DNA of 64,000 nt, from positions 62,001 through 126,000 of the forward strand of contig NZ_JADMLH010000004.1 of the NCBI RefSeq assembly GCF_016464385.1, in the 5' to 3' direction. The translations under genes were made by a program, and so were the position numbers. Positions within the stretch are counted from its first letter, which is position 1. Every line of letters starts with the position of its first letter. This document shows, piece by piece, positions 9,286-17,970 of this stretch. The notes beneath the pieces are model-generated. The model was given only the letters and a program-made list of their open reading frames with translations. It was not told the DNA's origin and did not search any database. This stretch comes from Nucisporomicrobium flavum (GTDB taxonomy: Bacteria; Actinomycetota; Actinomycetes; Mycobacteriales; Micromonosporaceae).

Positions 9286-10127
9286 TGACCGCGACCGTGG
9301 CCGACCGGGTCGCCGGCCTGCTCACCGCCCCGCCGGAGCGCCTCCCGCGCATCGGCATCGTCAACCTGATGCCGCACGCCGAGCAGTACGAGCGGTGGCT
9401 GATGCCCCAGCTGGCGGCGGCGCGTGCGTTCGAGCCGGTGTGGATCCGGCTCGGCGAGCGCAAGTTCTCGCTCGACGACCCCGCGTACATCGCCGGGCAG
9501 TACGTCCGGTACGCCGACGCGGTCGCCGACGCCCCGCTGGACGCGCTGATCGTCACCGGCGCGGCGGTCGAGCATCTGCCGTACGAGCAGGTGCGCTTCC
9601 TGCCCGAGCTGGGCCCGGTCGTGCAGCGCACCGCCGACGAGGGCACGCCCGTGCTCGGCCTCTGCTGGGGTGCGCTGGCCGTGGCCCACCTGCTGTACGG
9701 AGTGCCGAAAGAGGTCTACCCGACGAAGGTCTCCGGGATGTACGAGACCGACCGGCTGGTGGACGACGGGCCGATCGCCTCCGTCCTCGACGACCGGTTC
9801 TGGTCGACCCACAGCCGGTACGCCGGCTTCGACGACGACGCCCTGGACCGCAGTCCGCACGTGCGGGCGGTGGCCCGGTCCACGGAAGCCGGCACGGTCA
9901 TCGCCGAGTCCGCCGACCACCAGGTCGTCATGCACATCGGCCACCCGGAGTACGCGGGCGGGCGGCTGGCCGAGGAGTACCGCCGGGACGTCGGCGCGGG
10001 ACTGACCGACGTCCTGCCTCCGGCCAATGTGGACCTCGAGCAGCCGGTGAACCGCTGGCGCAGCCACAGCCTGATCTTCTTCGCCAGCTGGGTGGGGCTC
10101 GTCCACGACCGGATGGTGGCCCGGTGA
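9285..10127 (+). CDS. MetA/HTS-family homoserine O-acyltransferase-like enzyme
   Basis: 280 residues. IGIVNLMP at the start, DALIVTGAAVEHLPYEQV, GLCWGALAVAHLLYGV with C127, a HSRY motif and IGHPEY are hallmarks of homoserine O-succinyl/acetyltransferases of the MetA fold (class I glutamine-amidotransferase-like, Cys-His-Glu triad). The start ATG overlaps the stop of the aminotransferase gene by one base. In a cluster with an amine N-hydroxylase it could acylate homoserine, or an N-hydroxy or amino group of the building block. It might also be a duplicated Met enzyme or resistant target. The role is unproven. Confidence 0.8.
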   Translation: MTATVADRVAGLLTAPPERLPRIGIVNLMPHAEQYERWLMPQLAAARAFEPVWIRLGERKFSLDDPAYIAGQYVRYADAVADAPLDALIVTGAAVEHLPYEQVRFLPELGPVVQRTADEGTPVLGLCWGALAVAHLLYGVPKEVYPTKVSGMYETDRLVDDGPIASVLDDRFWSTHSRYAGFDDDALDRSPHVRAVARSTEAGTVIAESADHQVVMHIGHPEYAGGRLAEEYRRDVGAGLTDVLPPANVDLEQPVNRWRSHSLIFFASWVGLVHDRMVAR

Positions 10128-11395
10128 GCACACTGCTGGCGCCGGCGCCCGTCGCACCGGCTGTCGCGCCGGCCGTACCCGAGCGGGTCGTGTGGAAATT
10201 CGGCGGCTCCTCGGTGGCCGACCCGGAGAAGCTGCGGGCGGTGGCCCGGCGCCTGGTCGCCTCGAAGCGGCGCGGTACGCAGACCGTCGCGGTGCTGTCG
10301 GCCATGGGGGACACCACCGACGACCTGGTACGGCTCGCGTACGAGATGACCGGCCGGCCCCCGTCGCGCGAGCTGGACGCGCTGCTGTCGATCGGCGAGG
10401 TGGTGTCCTGCGCGCTGACCGCGATGGCGGTGCACGAGCTGGGGGAGCGGGCGATCTCGTTCAACGGCGCGCAGGCGGGGTTCCGCACCGACGACGCGTA
10501 CGGCAACGCCCGGCTGTGGCAGATGGACCCGGCCCGGGTGGTGCAGGCGCTCGACGACGGCCTGATCGTGCTGGTCACCGGCTATCAGGGCACGTCGGCC
10601 ACCGGTGACGTCACCACCCTGGGCCGCGGTGGCTCGGACGCCTCCGCGATCGCGCTGGCCGCCGCGCTGGGGCTGCGGCAGTGCGACATCTTCACCGACG
10701 TCACCGGCGTCTTCACCGCGGATCCCCGGGTGGTGCCGGGGGCGCGGCAGCTGGACTGCCTCGGGCACGAGGAGATGCTCCAGCTCGCCGACGCGGGCGC
10801 CCAGGTTCTGCAGACACGGGCGGTGGAACTCGCCGCCGCCCACGAGGTCGACATTCACGTGCGTTCCACGTTCACCGCGGCGGAAGGCACCTGGATCCGA
10901 AGGGGAGCGACAGTGTTCGAGCAGGCGAGGATCACCGGCGTGGCGCACCGGCGCCGGGATCCGGTCTACACCGTGCGGGACATGACCCCGGCCACGGTGT
11001 CCGGGGCGCTGGCGCGGCGCGGGGCCGCCGTCGGCTCGATCATCCCGGACCTCGGCCGGCTGCGGTTCACGGCGCCCGGCTCGGAGGTCCCGGACGTCGT
11101 CGCCGCGCTGGCGGACGCGGGCGTGGCCGTCGACGTGCGCGACGACCTCGGCAGCGTCAGCGTCGTCTGCCCGGCGGTCGGCAACCGGCCGGAGATCGGC
11201 TCCCGGATGCTCGCCGCGCTCGAGGGGGGTGGCATCAGGCCCCAGCTGGTCACGAGTACGCCCGGACGGTTCTCCTGCCACGTCGAGGTGGACCAGGTGG
11301 ACCGTGCCGCCGCCGTGCTGCACGAGGAGTTCGGGCTGCACGCCGTACCGGCCGAGCTGGCCGGCGTGGGTGCCGCGGACGCGGACCGGGGCTGA
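10124..11395 (+). CDS. Aspartate kinase, cluster-associated copy
   Basis: 423 residues: an N-terminal amino-acid kinase domain with WKFGGSSVADPEKL, VLSAMGDTTDDL, TTLGRGGSDASAIALAA and FTDVTGVFTADPR, and a C-terminal pair of ACT domains for feedback control. It phosphorylates aspartate, the entry to the Lys/Thr/Met/Dab family. GTG 10124 overlaps the previous stop as GTGA, so the genes are translationally coupled. An Ala/Pro-rich N-terminal stretch of about 20 residues precedes the domain. A pathway copy next to an aminotransferase and a MetA-like enzyme suggests supply of aspartate-semialdehyde-derived units. Confidence 0.9.
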   Translation: MSTLLAPAPVAPAVAPAVPERVVWKFGGSSVADPEKLRAVARRLVASKRRGTQTVAVLSAMGDTTDDLVRLAYEMTGRPPSRELDALLSIGEVVSCALTAMAVHELGERAISFNGAQAGFRTDDAYGNARLWQMDPARVVQALDDGLIVLVTGYQGTSATGDVTTLGRGGSDASAIALAAALGLRQCDIFTDVTGVFTADPRVVPGARQLDCLGHEEMLQLADAGAQVLQTRAVELAAAHEVDIHVRSTFTAAEGTWIRRGATVFEQARITGVAHRRRDPVYTVRDMTPATVSGALARRGAAVGSIIPDLGRLRFTAPGSEVPDVVAALADAGVAVDVRDDLGSVSVVCPAVGNRPEIGSRMLAALEGGGIRPQLVTSTPGRFSCHVEVDQVDRAAAVLHEEFGLHAVPAELAGVGAADADRG

Positions 11396-11401
11396 TTCCC
11401 G

Positions 11402-12703
11402 GTGGGCACCGACAGCTCCGCGCCGGCGACGGTCTGGCGCAATCCGGATTTCGTCAAGGTCTGGGGCGGCGAGACCGTCTCGCTGATGGGTTCCCAGGTC
11501 ACCGATCTGGCCCTGCCGCTGGTGGCGATCCTGACGCTGCACGCGGGCGCGTTCGAGGTGGGCCTGCTGAACGTGGCCCGGTACGCGCCGTACGTACTGC
11601 TGACGCTCTTCGCCGGGGTGTGGTTCGACCGGCGCCGGCGGCGGCCCACGCTGATCGCGGCCAACCTGGGCCGGGCCGTCCTGGTCGGCCTGGTCCCGGT
11701 GGCGAGCCTGCTGCACGTGCTGTCGATGCCCTGGCTGTACGCGGTCGCGTTCGGCGCCGGGCTGCTGACCGTGCTGTTCGACGTCGGCATCCTGTCGTAC
11801 GTGCCGGGGCTGGTGGAGCGCCGGCACCTCGGCGACGCGAACAGCAAGATCGCCGCCAGCTACTCGGTCGCCGGGATCGGCGGGCCGGGGCTGGCCGGCT
11901 TCCTGGTCGGCGTGCTGACGGCGCCGATCGCCCTGGCCGTCGACGCGGTGTCGTACCTGGTCTCGGCGCTGGCGCTGAGCCGGATCCGCACGAAGGAGAC
12001 GACGCCCGCCGAGCCCGGCGAGCGGACCTCGATGCGCTCGCAGATCGCCGAGGGGCTGCGGGCGGTCTTCGGCAACCCCGTGCTGCGGCACCTGGCCACC
12101 CAGTCGGCGACGTTCAACCTGTTCCAGAACGTCGTGCTGACCGTGCTGCTGGTGTACCTGGTGCGGGTCCTCGGCATCGGGCCCACCCCGCTGGGCCTGG
12201 TGGTGAGCGCCGGCTCGGTGGGGGCCCTCGCCGGTGCGCTCGCGGCGAACCGGCTCCGGGCGAAACTCGGGATCGGTGGAGCGCTGCGCTGGTCCACTGT
12301 GCTCGCCTGCGTGGCACCGCTGTTCCTGCTGCTGCCGCGCGACTCCGGAACGGTCTCGCTGGTGGTGCTCGGCGCCGCGCTGGCGGTGCTCGGCGCCAAC
12401 CTGGCCGTCTTCAACGTCAACGCGCTGACCCTGCGCCAGTCGGTGACCCCCGACCGGCTGCTCGGCCGGATGAACGCCAGCTACCGCCTGCTGCTGTTCG
12501 GCACTGTGCCGCTGGGCGCGTTCACCGGCGGGTCCCTCGCCGGGCTGTCCGGCGCGCGTACCGCCCTGATGGTCGGCGTGCTCGGGGTCGCGACCCCGCT
12601 GGCCTGGCTGCTGTTCTCGCCGGTCTTCCGGCTCACCGAGATCCCCGACCGCCCCGCCGACCCGCAGGCCCCGGCACTCGCCGGGTCGGCCGCCACCGAC
12701 TGA
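11402..12703 (+). CDS. MFS exporter (EntS-like)
   Basis: 433 residues with about 12 hydrophobic spans. The FDRRRRRP loop between spans 2 and 3, and the general resemblance to the EntS / macrolide-efflux MFS_3 family, point to drug or metabolite export. It begins 6 nt after the aspartate kinase gene and lies before the NRPS gene, so it most likely secretes the cluster product and may give self-protection. The substrate is not predictable from sequence. Confidence 0.85.
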   Translation: MGTDSSAPATVWRNPDFVKVWGGETVSLMGSQVTDLALPLVAILTLHAGAFEVGLLNVARYAPYVLLTLFAGVWFDRRRRRPTLIAANLGRAVLVGLVPVASLLHVLSMPWLYAVAFGAGLLTVLFDVGILSYVPGLVERRHLGDANSKIAASYSVAGIGGPGLAGFLVGVLTAPIALAVDAVSYLVSALALSRIRTKETTPAEPGERTSMRSQIAEGLRAVFGNPVLRHLATQSATFNLFQNVVLTVLLVYLVRVLGIGPTPLGLVVSAGSVGALAGALAANRLRAKLGIGGALRWSTVLACVAPLFLLLPRDSGTVSLVVLGAALAVLGANLAVFNVNALTLRQSVTPDRLLGRMNASYRLLLFGTVPLGAFTGGSLAGLSGARTALMVGVLGVATPLAWLLFSPVFRLTEIPDRPADPQAPALAGSAATD

Positions 12704-12742
12704 CAGCCACGACGTCGGCCGTCAACGACTGACAACCACGAC
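12697..12742 (+). repeat. 17-bp imperfect direct repeat at the MFS-NRPS junction
   Basis: CGACTGACA(G/A)CCACGAC occurs at 12697-12713 and 12726-12742. The first copy contains the MFS stop codon. It looks like a small local duplication; no function is evident. Confidence 0.6.
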
Positions 12743-12762
12743 AAGGAACTGGGTGACACGGC

Positions 12763-15700
12763 ATGTTGTCTGATACTCAGCGGGCCCTCCTGGCGGCCCG
12801 CCTGCGCCGAGGCCGAGCCGACCAGGCGGTCGCGGGCATTCCCCGGCGCGCACCGGGGCTCGTGGACGTCCCGCTGTCGTTCGGGCAGGAGCAGCTGTGG
12901 TTCATCGACCAGCTGGCTCCGGGCCTGGCGACGTACAACATCGCGGGGGCGGTACGGCTCACCGGGCCGCTCGACCCGGCCGCGCTGCAGGCCGCCGTCA
13001 CGGCCCTCGTCGGGCGGCACGAGTCGTTGCGGACCCGCCTGGTCGCGCGCGACGGCCGGGCGGTGCAGGTGATCGACGAGCCGGCCGAGGTCAAGCTCCC
13101 GGTCACCGACCTGAGCGGGCTGGCGGAACCGGAGCGTGAGCAGCGCTACCGGCAGGAGATCGGGCAGGAGGCCGCCCGGCCCTTCACCCTCGAGCATGGC
13201 CCGCTGCTGCGGTTGCTGCTCGTCAAGCTCGCCGAGGAACAGCAGGTCCTGGTCATCACCGTGCACCACACGGTCTTCGACGGCTGGTCGTTCGGCGTGC
13301 TGGTGGGCGAGCTGAGCGCCCTCTACGAGGCCCGGGTCGCGGGCCGCCCGGCGCAGCTGCCCGAGCTGGCGATCCAGTTCGCGGACTACGCCGTGTGGGA
13401 GCGGGAACGCCTGCGCGGGCAGGCTCTGGAGGAACTCCAGGAGTACTGGCGCAGCACGCTCGCCGGTGCACCCGTGCTGCAGCTGCCGACCGACCGGCCG
13501 CGGCCGCTGGTGCAGACGTACGACGGCGCGGCCGAGTCCATCGAGGTCTCCGGGGAGGTGCTGGACGGGCTCAAGGCGCTCAGCCGGCGCGAGGGCACGA
13601 CGCTGTTCGTCACGCTGATGTCCGCGTTCCACGTGCTGCTGCACCGCTACAGCGGCCAGGACGACATCGTCGTCGGCACGGTCAGCGCCAACCGCACCCG
13701 GCCCGAGCTGGCGCCGCTCATCGGGTACCTGGTGAACACCCTGCCGGTGCGGGGTGACCTTTCCGGCGATCCCACGTTCGGCGAGCTCCTGCAGCGGATC
13801 CGGACCGCCACCGTCGGCGCGTACGGCCACCAGGACCTGCCGTTCGCGGCCATCGTGGAGGCCGTACGGGCACCCCGCGACGCCAGCCGCCACCCGCTCT
13901 TCCAGGTGGGCTTCATGCTCGCCGAGAACCAGCGCCGGGACCTCGATGTGGCCGGCGTGCAGTGGGAGACCGAGGAGCTGCCGAGCACCGCGGCGAAGTT
14001 CGACGTGCTCGTGTCCACCGTGGAGGATGAGGGGCGCCTGGTCGTCGGTGCCTCGTACGCCACCGCCCTGTTCGACCCCGCGACCGTACGCCGGATGCTG
14101 GGCCATTTCCGTACCTTGCTCGAGGGGCTCGTGGCGGACCCGGCCCGCCCGCTGTCCCGGCTGCCCCTGCTCACGCCGGAGGAGCTGCGGCAGGAGATCC
14201 ACGACTGGAACGCCACGCGGGCGGACTACCCGTCGTGGTGCCTGCACGACAAGTTCGAGGCCCAGGCGGCGGCCACCCCCGACGGCATCGCGGTGCGGCT
14301 CGACGACGAGACGGTCACGTACGCGGAGCTCGACGCCCAGGCCAACCGCGTCGCCCGGCGGCTGCGCGAGCTGGGCGTCGGCCCGGAGGTGCTGGTCGGC
14401 GTGTGCACCCAGCGCTCGGTGCGCCGCCTCGCCGGCATCCTCGGCATCCTGAAGGCCGGCGGCGGCTACGTGCCGCTGGACCCGCAGTACCCGGCGGACC
14501 GACTCGCCTTCATGGTCGAGGACGCCCACATGCCGGTGGTCGTCACCGACGACGAGAGCGAGGCGTCGCTGCCCGTCCAGGGCACGGCCGTGGTCTCGCT
14601 CGACCGGGACTGGGCGGAGCTGTCGGCCCTCGACGGCGGACCCCTCGAGCCGTTGGCCGGCCCGGCGAACGCGGCGTACGTCATCTACACCTCCGGATCG
14701 ACCGGCCGTCCCAAGGGCGTGGTGGTCGAGCACCGGCAGGCGGTCAACTTCGCCACCGGCGAGATCGAGCACTGGCCGCTCGGGCCGGGCGACAAGGTGC
14801 TGCAGTTCGCCTCGCTGAACTTCGACGTGTCCGTGCTCGACATGTTCGGTGCCCTGCTCTCGGGGGCCACCCTGGTGCTGGGCCGCAGCGAGACCCTGCT
14901 GTCCCCGCCGCGGCTCGCCGAGCTGATCCGCGGGGCGGGCATCACGTTCATGTGCCTGCCGCCCGCGGTGCTCAACCTGCTCGCCGACGAGGACTTCCCG
15001 GCGCTGCGGGTGGTCATCGCCGGCGGGGAGGCGTTCTCCTCGGCGCTGGTCCGCAAGTGGGCCCGGCCGGGCATGCGGTTCATCAACGGGTACGGCCCCA
15101 CCGAGACCACGGTCGGCTCGACGATGGCCGAGTGCCACGCCGATTCGCCGCTCGACCCGCCGCCGATCGGGCTGCCGTTGCCGAACTACACCGCGTACGT
15201 GCTCGACAAGCACCTCAATCCCGTACCGGTCGGGGTCCCCGGTGAGCTGCACCTGGGCGGCGCCGGGGTGGCGCGCGGCTACCTGAACCGGCCGGAGCTG
15301 ACCGCGGAGAAGTTCATCCGGGACCCGTTCGGCACCCAGCCCGGGGCACGGCTGTACAAGACCGGGGACGTGGCCCGGCGCCTGCCCGACGGCAACCTGC
15401 AGTACCTGGGCCGCTCGGACGACCAGGTGAAGATCCGCGGCCTGCGGGTGGAGCTCGGGGAGATCGAGGCGGTCCTGGCCGAGCACCCGTCCGTCGCCCA
15501 GGCGCTGGTGCTGGTCCGCGAGGACGCCGCCGGCCAGAAGCAGCTGGTCGGCTACGTCCGCGGCGATGCGCAGCGGCCCGGGATCGACCCGACCGACCTG
15601 CGCGTGCACATGGCCGCTCGGATGCCGGCCTTCATGGTGCCCGCCCACCTGGTGGTGCTGGACGCGTTCCCGCTCAACGCCAACGGCAAGGTGGACCGCG

Positions 15701-16839
15701 CCGCACTGCCCGCGCCGGAGGACTCCGGCCACGACGCCGGATACGTCGCCCCGCGCACGCTGATCGAGGCGGTGCTCGCGGACATGTTCGCGGCGCTGCT
15801 GCGGCGCGACCGGGTCGGCGTCGAGGACAGCTTCTTCGACCTCGGCGGCAACTCGCTGCAGGCCATGCAGCTCATCGCCCAGCTGCGCAAGGAGCTCGCC
15901 GTCGACTCGGACGTCTCGGCGATCTTCCTGGCCCCGACCCCCGCCCAGCTCACCGAGATGCTGCGGGACCGGCACGGCCTCGAGGACACCCGGCTCGACG
16001 AGATCGACCTCGACGCGCTGGAGGAGGCGCCCGCCGCCGGCGCGGAAACGGTCGCGTCGGACCCGGTCGCCTCGGCGAGCACGGTCGTGGCGATGAACGC
16101 CGGCCCGGCGGACCGGTCGCTCTTCCTGGTCCACGCGGTCGGCGGCACGGTCTTCGCGTACGCCGGCCTGGCCGGTCGGCTCGACGACACGCTGCGGGTG
16201 TACGGCATCAGCGCGGCCGGCCCCGGGGAGTTCGCGGCGGACCTCGGCGAGATGGTCACCCGGTACGTCGCGCAGGTCCGCGCCGAGCAGCCGGAGGGGC
16301 CGTACCGGTTGGGCGGGTGGTCACTGGGCGGTCTGGTGGCCCTCGAGATGGCCCGCCGGCTGGAGAGCGAGGGCGCCGAGGTGGAGCTGGTGGCGCTGCT
16401 CGACTCCCCGAGCGAGCCGGCCGACCTGACCGGCCTGTCCGAGGACGCCGCCGCGCGCCAGTTCGTCGTGGACGCTGCGCGGGCGCTCGGCCCGGCGGCC
16501 ACCGAACTGCCCGAGGGCGACGCCGCCGAGCAGCTGACCTGGCTGGCGGACCGGCTCACCCACGGCACCGGCGACGCGGAGGCGGCACGGGCGGAGATCG
16601 AGCGGCGGTTCGCGGTGTTCCGCGAGCAGACCCGGATGATCGCGGGGCACCGGCCCCGGGCCGCGGCCGCCCGCACGGTGGTCGTCACGGCGGAGCAGTC
16701 GTACGACTTCACCCCGCACTGGCGGGGCGTGCTCGGGCCGGACACCGACTACCGGACGGTGGCGGGCGACCACTACTCGTTCCTGCAGTCGCCCGGCGCC
16801 GACGAGGTGGCCGCGATCCTGCGCGAGCTCGTGTCGTGA
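12763..16839 (+). CDS. Single-module nonribosomal peptide synthetase (C-A-T-TE)
   Basis: 1358 residues. Condensation domain about 35-460 with HHTVFDG (H168-G174); adenylation domain about 495-990 with YTSGSTGRPKG near 642, NGYGPTETT and GRSDDQVKIRGLRVE; carrier domain with LGGNSLQ (S1031 for phosphopantetheine); thioesterase about 1120-1358 with GWSLGG (S1187) and GDHYSFL. My reading of the specificity pocket is D-V-L-C-V-A-G-V-G-K, with the Asp for an alpha-amino group; I know no match for the rest. One module with an N-terminal C domain needs an external donor or must iterate. No partner NRPS is in the window. Confidence 0.95.
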   Translation: MLSDTQRALLAARLRRGRADQAVAGIPRRAPGLVDVPLSFGQEQLWFIDQLAPGLATYNIAGAVRLTGPLDPAALQAAVTALVGRHESLRTRLVARDGRAVQVIDEPAEVKLPVTDLSGLAEPEREQRYRQEIGQEAARPFTLEHGPLLRLLLVKLAEEQQVLVITVHHTVFDGWSFGVLVGELSALYEARVAGRPAQLPELAIQFADYAVWERERLRGQALEELQEYWRSTLAGAPVLQLPTDRPRPLVQTYDGAAESIEVSGEVLDGLKALSRREGTTLFVTLMSAFHVLLHRYSGQDDIVVGTVSANRTRPELAPLIGYLVNTLPVRGDLSGDPTFGELLQRIRTATVGAYGHQDLPFAAIVEAVRAPRDASRHPLFQVGFMLAENQRRDLDVAGVQWETEELPSTAAKFDVLVSTVEDEGRLVVGASYATALFDPATVRRMLGHFRTLLEGLVADPARPLSRLPLLTPEELRQEIHDWNATRADYPSWCLHDKFEAQAAATPDGIAVRLDDETVTYAELDAQANRVARRLRELGVGPEVLVGVCTQRSVRRLAGILGILKAGGGYVPLDPQYPADRLAFMVEDAHMPVVVTDDESEASLPVQGTAVVSLDRDWAELSALDGGPLEPLAGPANAAYVIYTSGSTGRPKGVVVEHRQAVNFATGEIEHWPLGPGDKVLQFASLNFDVSVLDMFGALLSGATLVLGRSETLLSPPRLAELIRGAGITFMCLPPAVLNLLADEDFPALRVVIAGGEAFSSALVRKWARPGMRFINGYGPTETTVGSTMAECHADSPLDPPPIGLPLPNYTAYVLDKHLNPVPVGVPGELHLGGAGVARGYLNRPELTAEKFIRDPFGTQPGARLYKTGDVARRLPDGNLQYLGRSDDQVKIRGLRVELGEIEAVLAEHPSVAQALVLVREDAAGQKQLVGYVRGDAQRPGIDPTDLRVHMAARMPAFMVPAHLVVLDAFPLNANGKVDRAALPAPEDSGHDAGYVAPRTLIEAVLADMFAALLRRDRVGVEDSFFDLGGNSLQAMQLIAQLRKELAVDSDVSAIFLAPTPAQLTEMLRDRHGLEDTRLDEIDLDALEEAPAAGAETVASDPVASASTVVAMNAGPADRSLFLVHAVGGTVFAYAGLAGRLDDTLRVYGISAAGPGEFAADLGEMVTRYVAQVRAEQPEGPYRLGGWSLGGLVALEMARRLESEGAEVELVALLDSPSEPADLTGLSEDAAARQFVVDAARALGPAATELPEGDAAEQLTWLADRLTHGTGDAEAARAEIERRFAVFREQTRMIAGHRPRAAAARTVVVTAEQSYDFTPHWRGVLGPDTDYRTVAGDHYSFLQSPGADEVAAILRELVS

Positions 16840-16872
16840 GCTGCGGCCGCTGACGGTGATTGACATGGCTAC

Positions 16873-16901
16873 GGCCGCCCCGGCCAGGTGCCGGGGCGGC
16901 C
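16873..16901 (+). terminator. GC-rich hairpin between NRPS and stand-alone thioesterase
   Basis: GGCCGCCCCGGC (16873-16884) and GCCGGGGCGGCC (16890-16901) form a perfect 12-bp stem with a 5-nt loop, just before the ribosome site of the next gene. There is no T tract, so it may be a partial terminator, an attenuator or an RNA-stability element lowering downstream expression. Confidence 0.55.
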
Positions 16902-16921
16902 CCGCGGGAGGAACGGGATCG

Positions 16922-17767
16922 ATGGGCGGCGAGGCGCAACGGGCGGCGCTGACGGCCCGGCTGGGCGTGCCTCGCGGGGGCGCGGTGCGGGCGGGCGGCC
17001 CGGTCGTGTCGTTCGGCACGACCGGGCGGGTGTCCGCGTTCGCCCTGCCCGCGGTGGGCGGGACGGTGCACGAGTACGCCGCCCTCGCCCGCGGCCTCGA
17101 CGGCGCCGTCCGCCTCCACGGGATCGAGGCGGACGGTCTGTACGCCGGGGCCGCCCCGCCGGGCTCCCTCGACGCCGTGGTCGCCCGCACCGTGGAGCTC
17201 GTCCGGCGCAGCCAGCCGGACGGGCCGTACCGGTTGATCGGCTGGGCCGGGGGCGGGATCGTCGCGTACGAGACCGCCCGGCGGCTGGAGGCGGAGGGCG
17301 GCACGGTCGCGCAGGTGGTGCTGATCGACTCGCCGTACCGCACGGACCGGTGGCGGCCGGATCCGGCGGACGACCTCGCGGCCCTGTTCGCCGGGGAGGT
17401 CCTGCGGGGCCTGGGCCGCCCGGCGCCCGTCCTGCCCCGGTTGTCGGCGGCGCAGCACCTCGCCGTTCTCGCGGACCATCTGGCCGATCGCCCGGCCCCG
17501 CCCGGAACCCTGCTGAGCGACCTCGAACGCTGGTACGCCGTCTTCGTGTCCCGGACCGCCGCGTTGTCCGGATACCGGGCGGCCGGCCACCTCGCCGCGG
17601 CGGCACTTCTGGTGTCCGCGCACGGTTCGCAGGACTGGGCGCCGTACTGGCGTGGCCGGTTCCACGGGGGTGTCCGGGAGCTCTCCACCACCGCCGGCCA
17701 CTACGGCATCCTGCATCCGCCCGCCGTGGCCTCGACCGCGGCGGCGATCCGGGCGGCGCTGTCATGA
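16922..17767 (+). CDS. Thioesterase-like alpha/beta hydrolase lacking the catalytic serine
   Basis: 281 residues, similar throughout to the NRPS-fused TE (ALPAVGGTVHEYAALARGL, LRRSQPDGPYRLIGWAGGG, LIDSPY, a late GHYGIL). At the nucleophile elbow the usual GWSxGG reads G107-W108-A109-G110-G111-G112, so the serine is replaced by alanine while the Asp- and His-bearing motifs remain. It is probably unable to hydrolyse thioesters in the ordinary way and may be a scaffold, an inhibitor of release or a decayed gene. ATG 16922 is chosen because GGGAGGA (16906-16912) precedes it; a GTG at 16856 would cross the hairpin. Confidence 0.8.
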   Translation: MGGEAQRAALTARLGVPRGGAVRAGGPVVSFGTTGRVSAFALPAVGGTVHEYAALARGLDGAVRLHGIEADGLYAGAAPPGSLDAVVARTVELVRRSQPDGPYRLIGWAGGGIVAYETARRLEAEGGTVAQVVLIDSPYRTDRWRPDPADDLAALFAGEVLRGLGRPAPVLPRLSAAQHLAVLADHLADRPAPPGTLLSDLERWYAVFVSRTAALSGYRAAGHLAAAALLVSAHGSQDWAPYWRGRFHGGVRELSTTAGHYGILHPPAVASTAAAIRAALS

Positions 17768-17970
17768 ACCATTCGTCGGACACCGGACGGTTAGGGGACC
17801 TTTACGGTCCGACATGGGAGAGTTTCACCTTGACGGGAAATCGACCGGTTCGCTCGATGGGGAGCGCCCCGGGTCTCTCCGTCTACACTCGACATTCGTG
17901 TTCGTTTCGGGGGCGACACCACCGTGTTCACGATCGGAATGGGCATGCCGATGCCGGACGAGGGTCTGTG
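17768..17970 (+). promoter_or_regulatory. Promoter region of the SARP regulator gene
   Basis: 203 nt without a gene, visibly less G+C-rich than its flanks. GTCGGAC (17775-17781) and GTCCGAC (17807-17813) form a 7-bp inverted repeat, with a smaller GGACC-N5-GGTCC inside it. A TTGACG -35-like hexamer occurs near 17833. No iron box was found. Confidence 0.4.
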
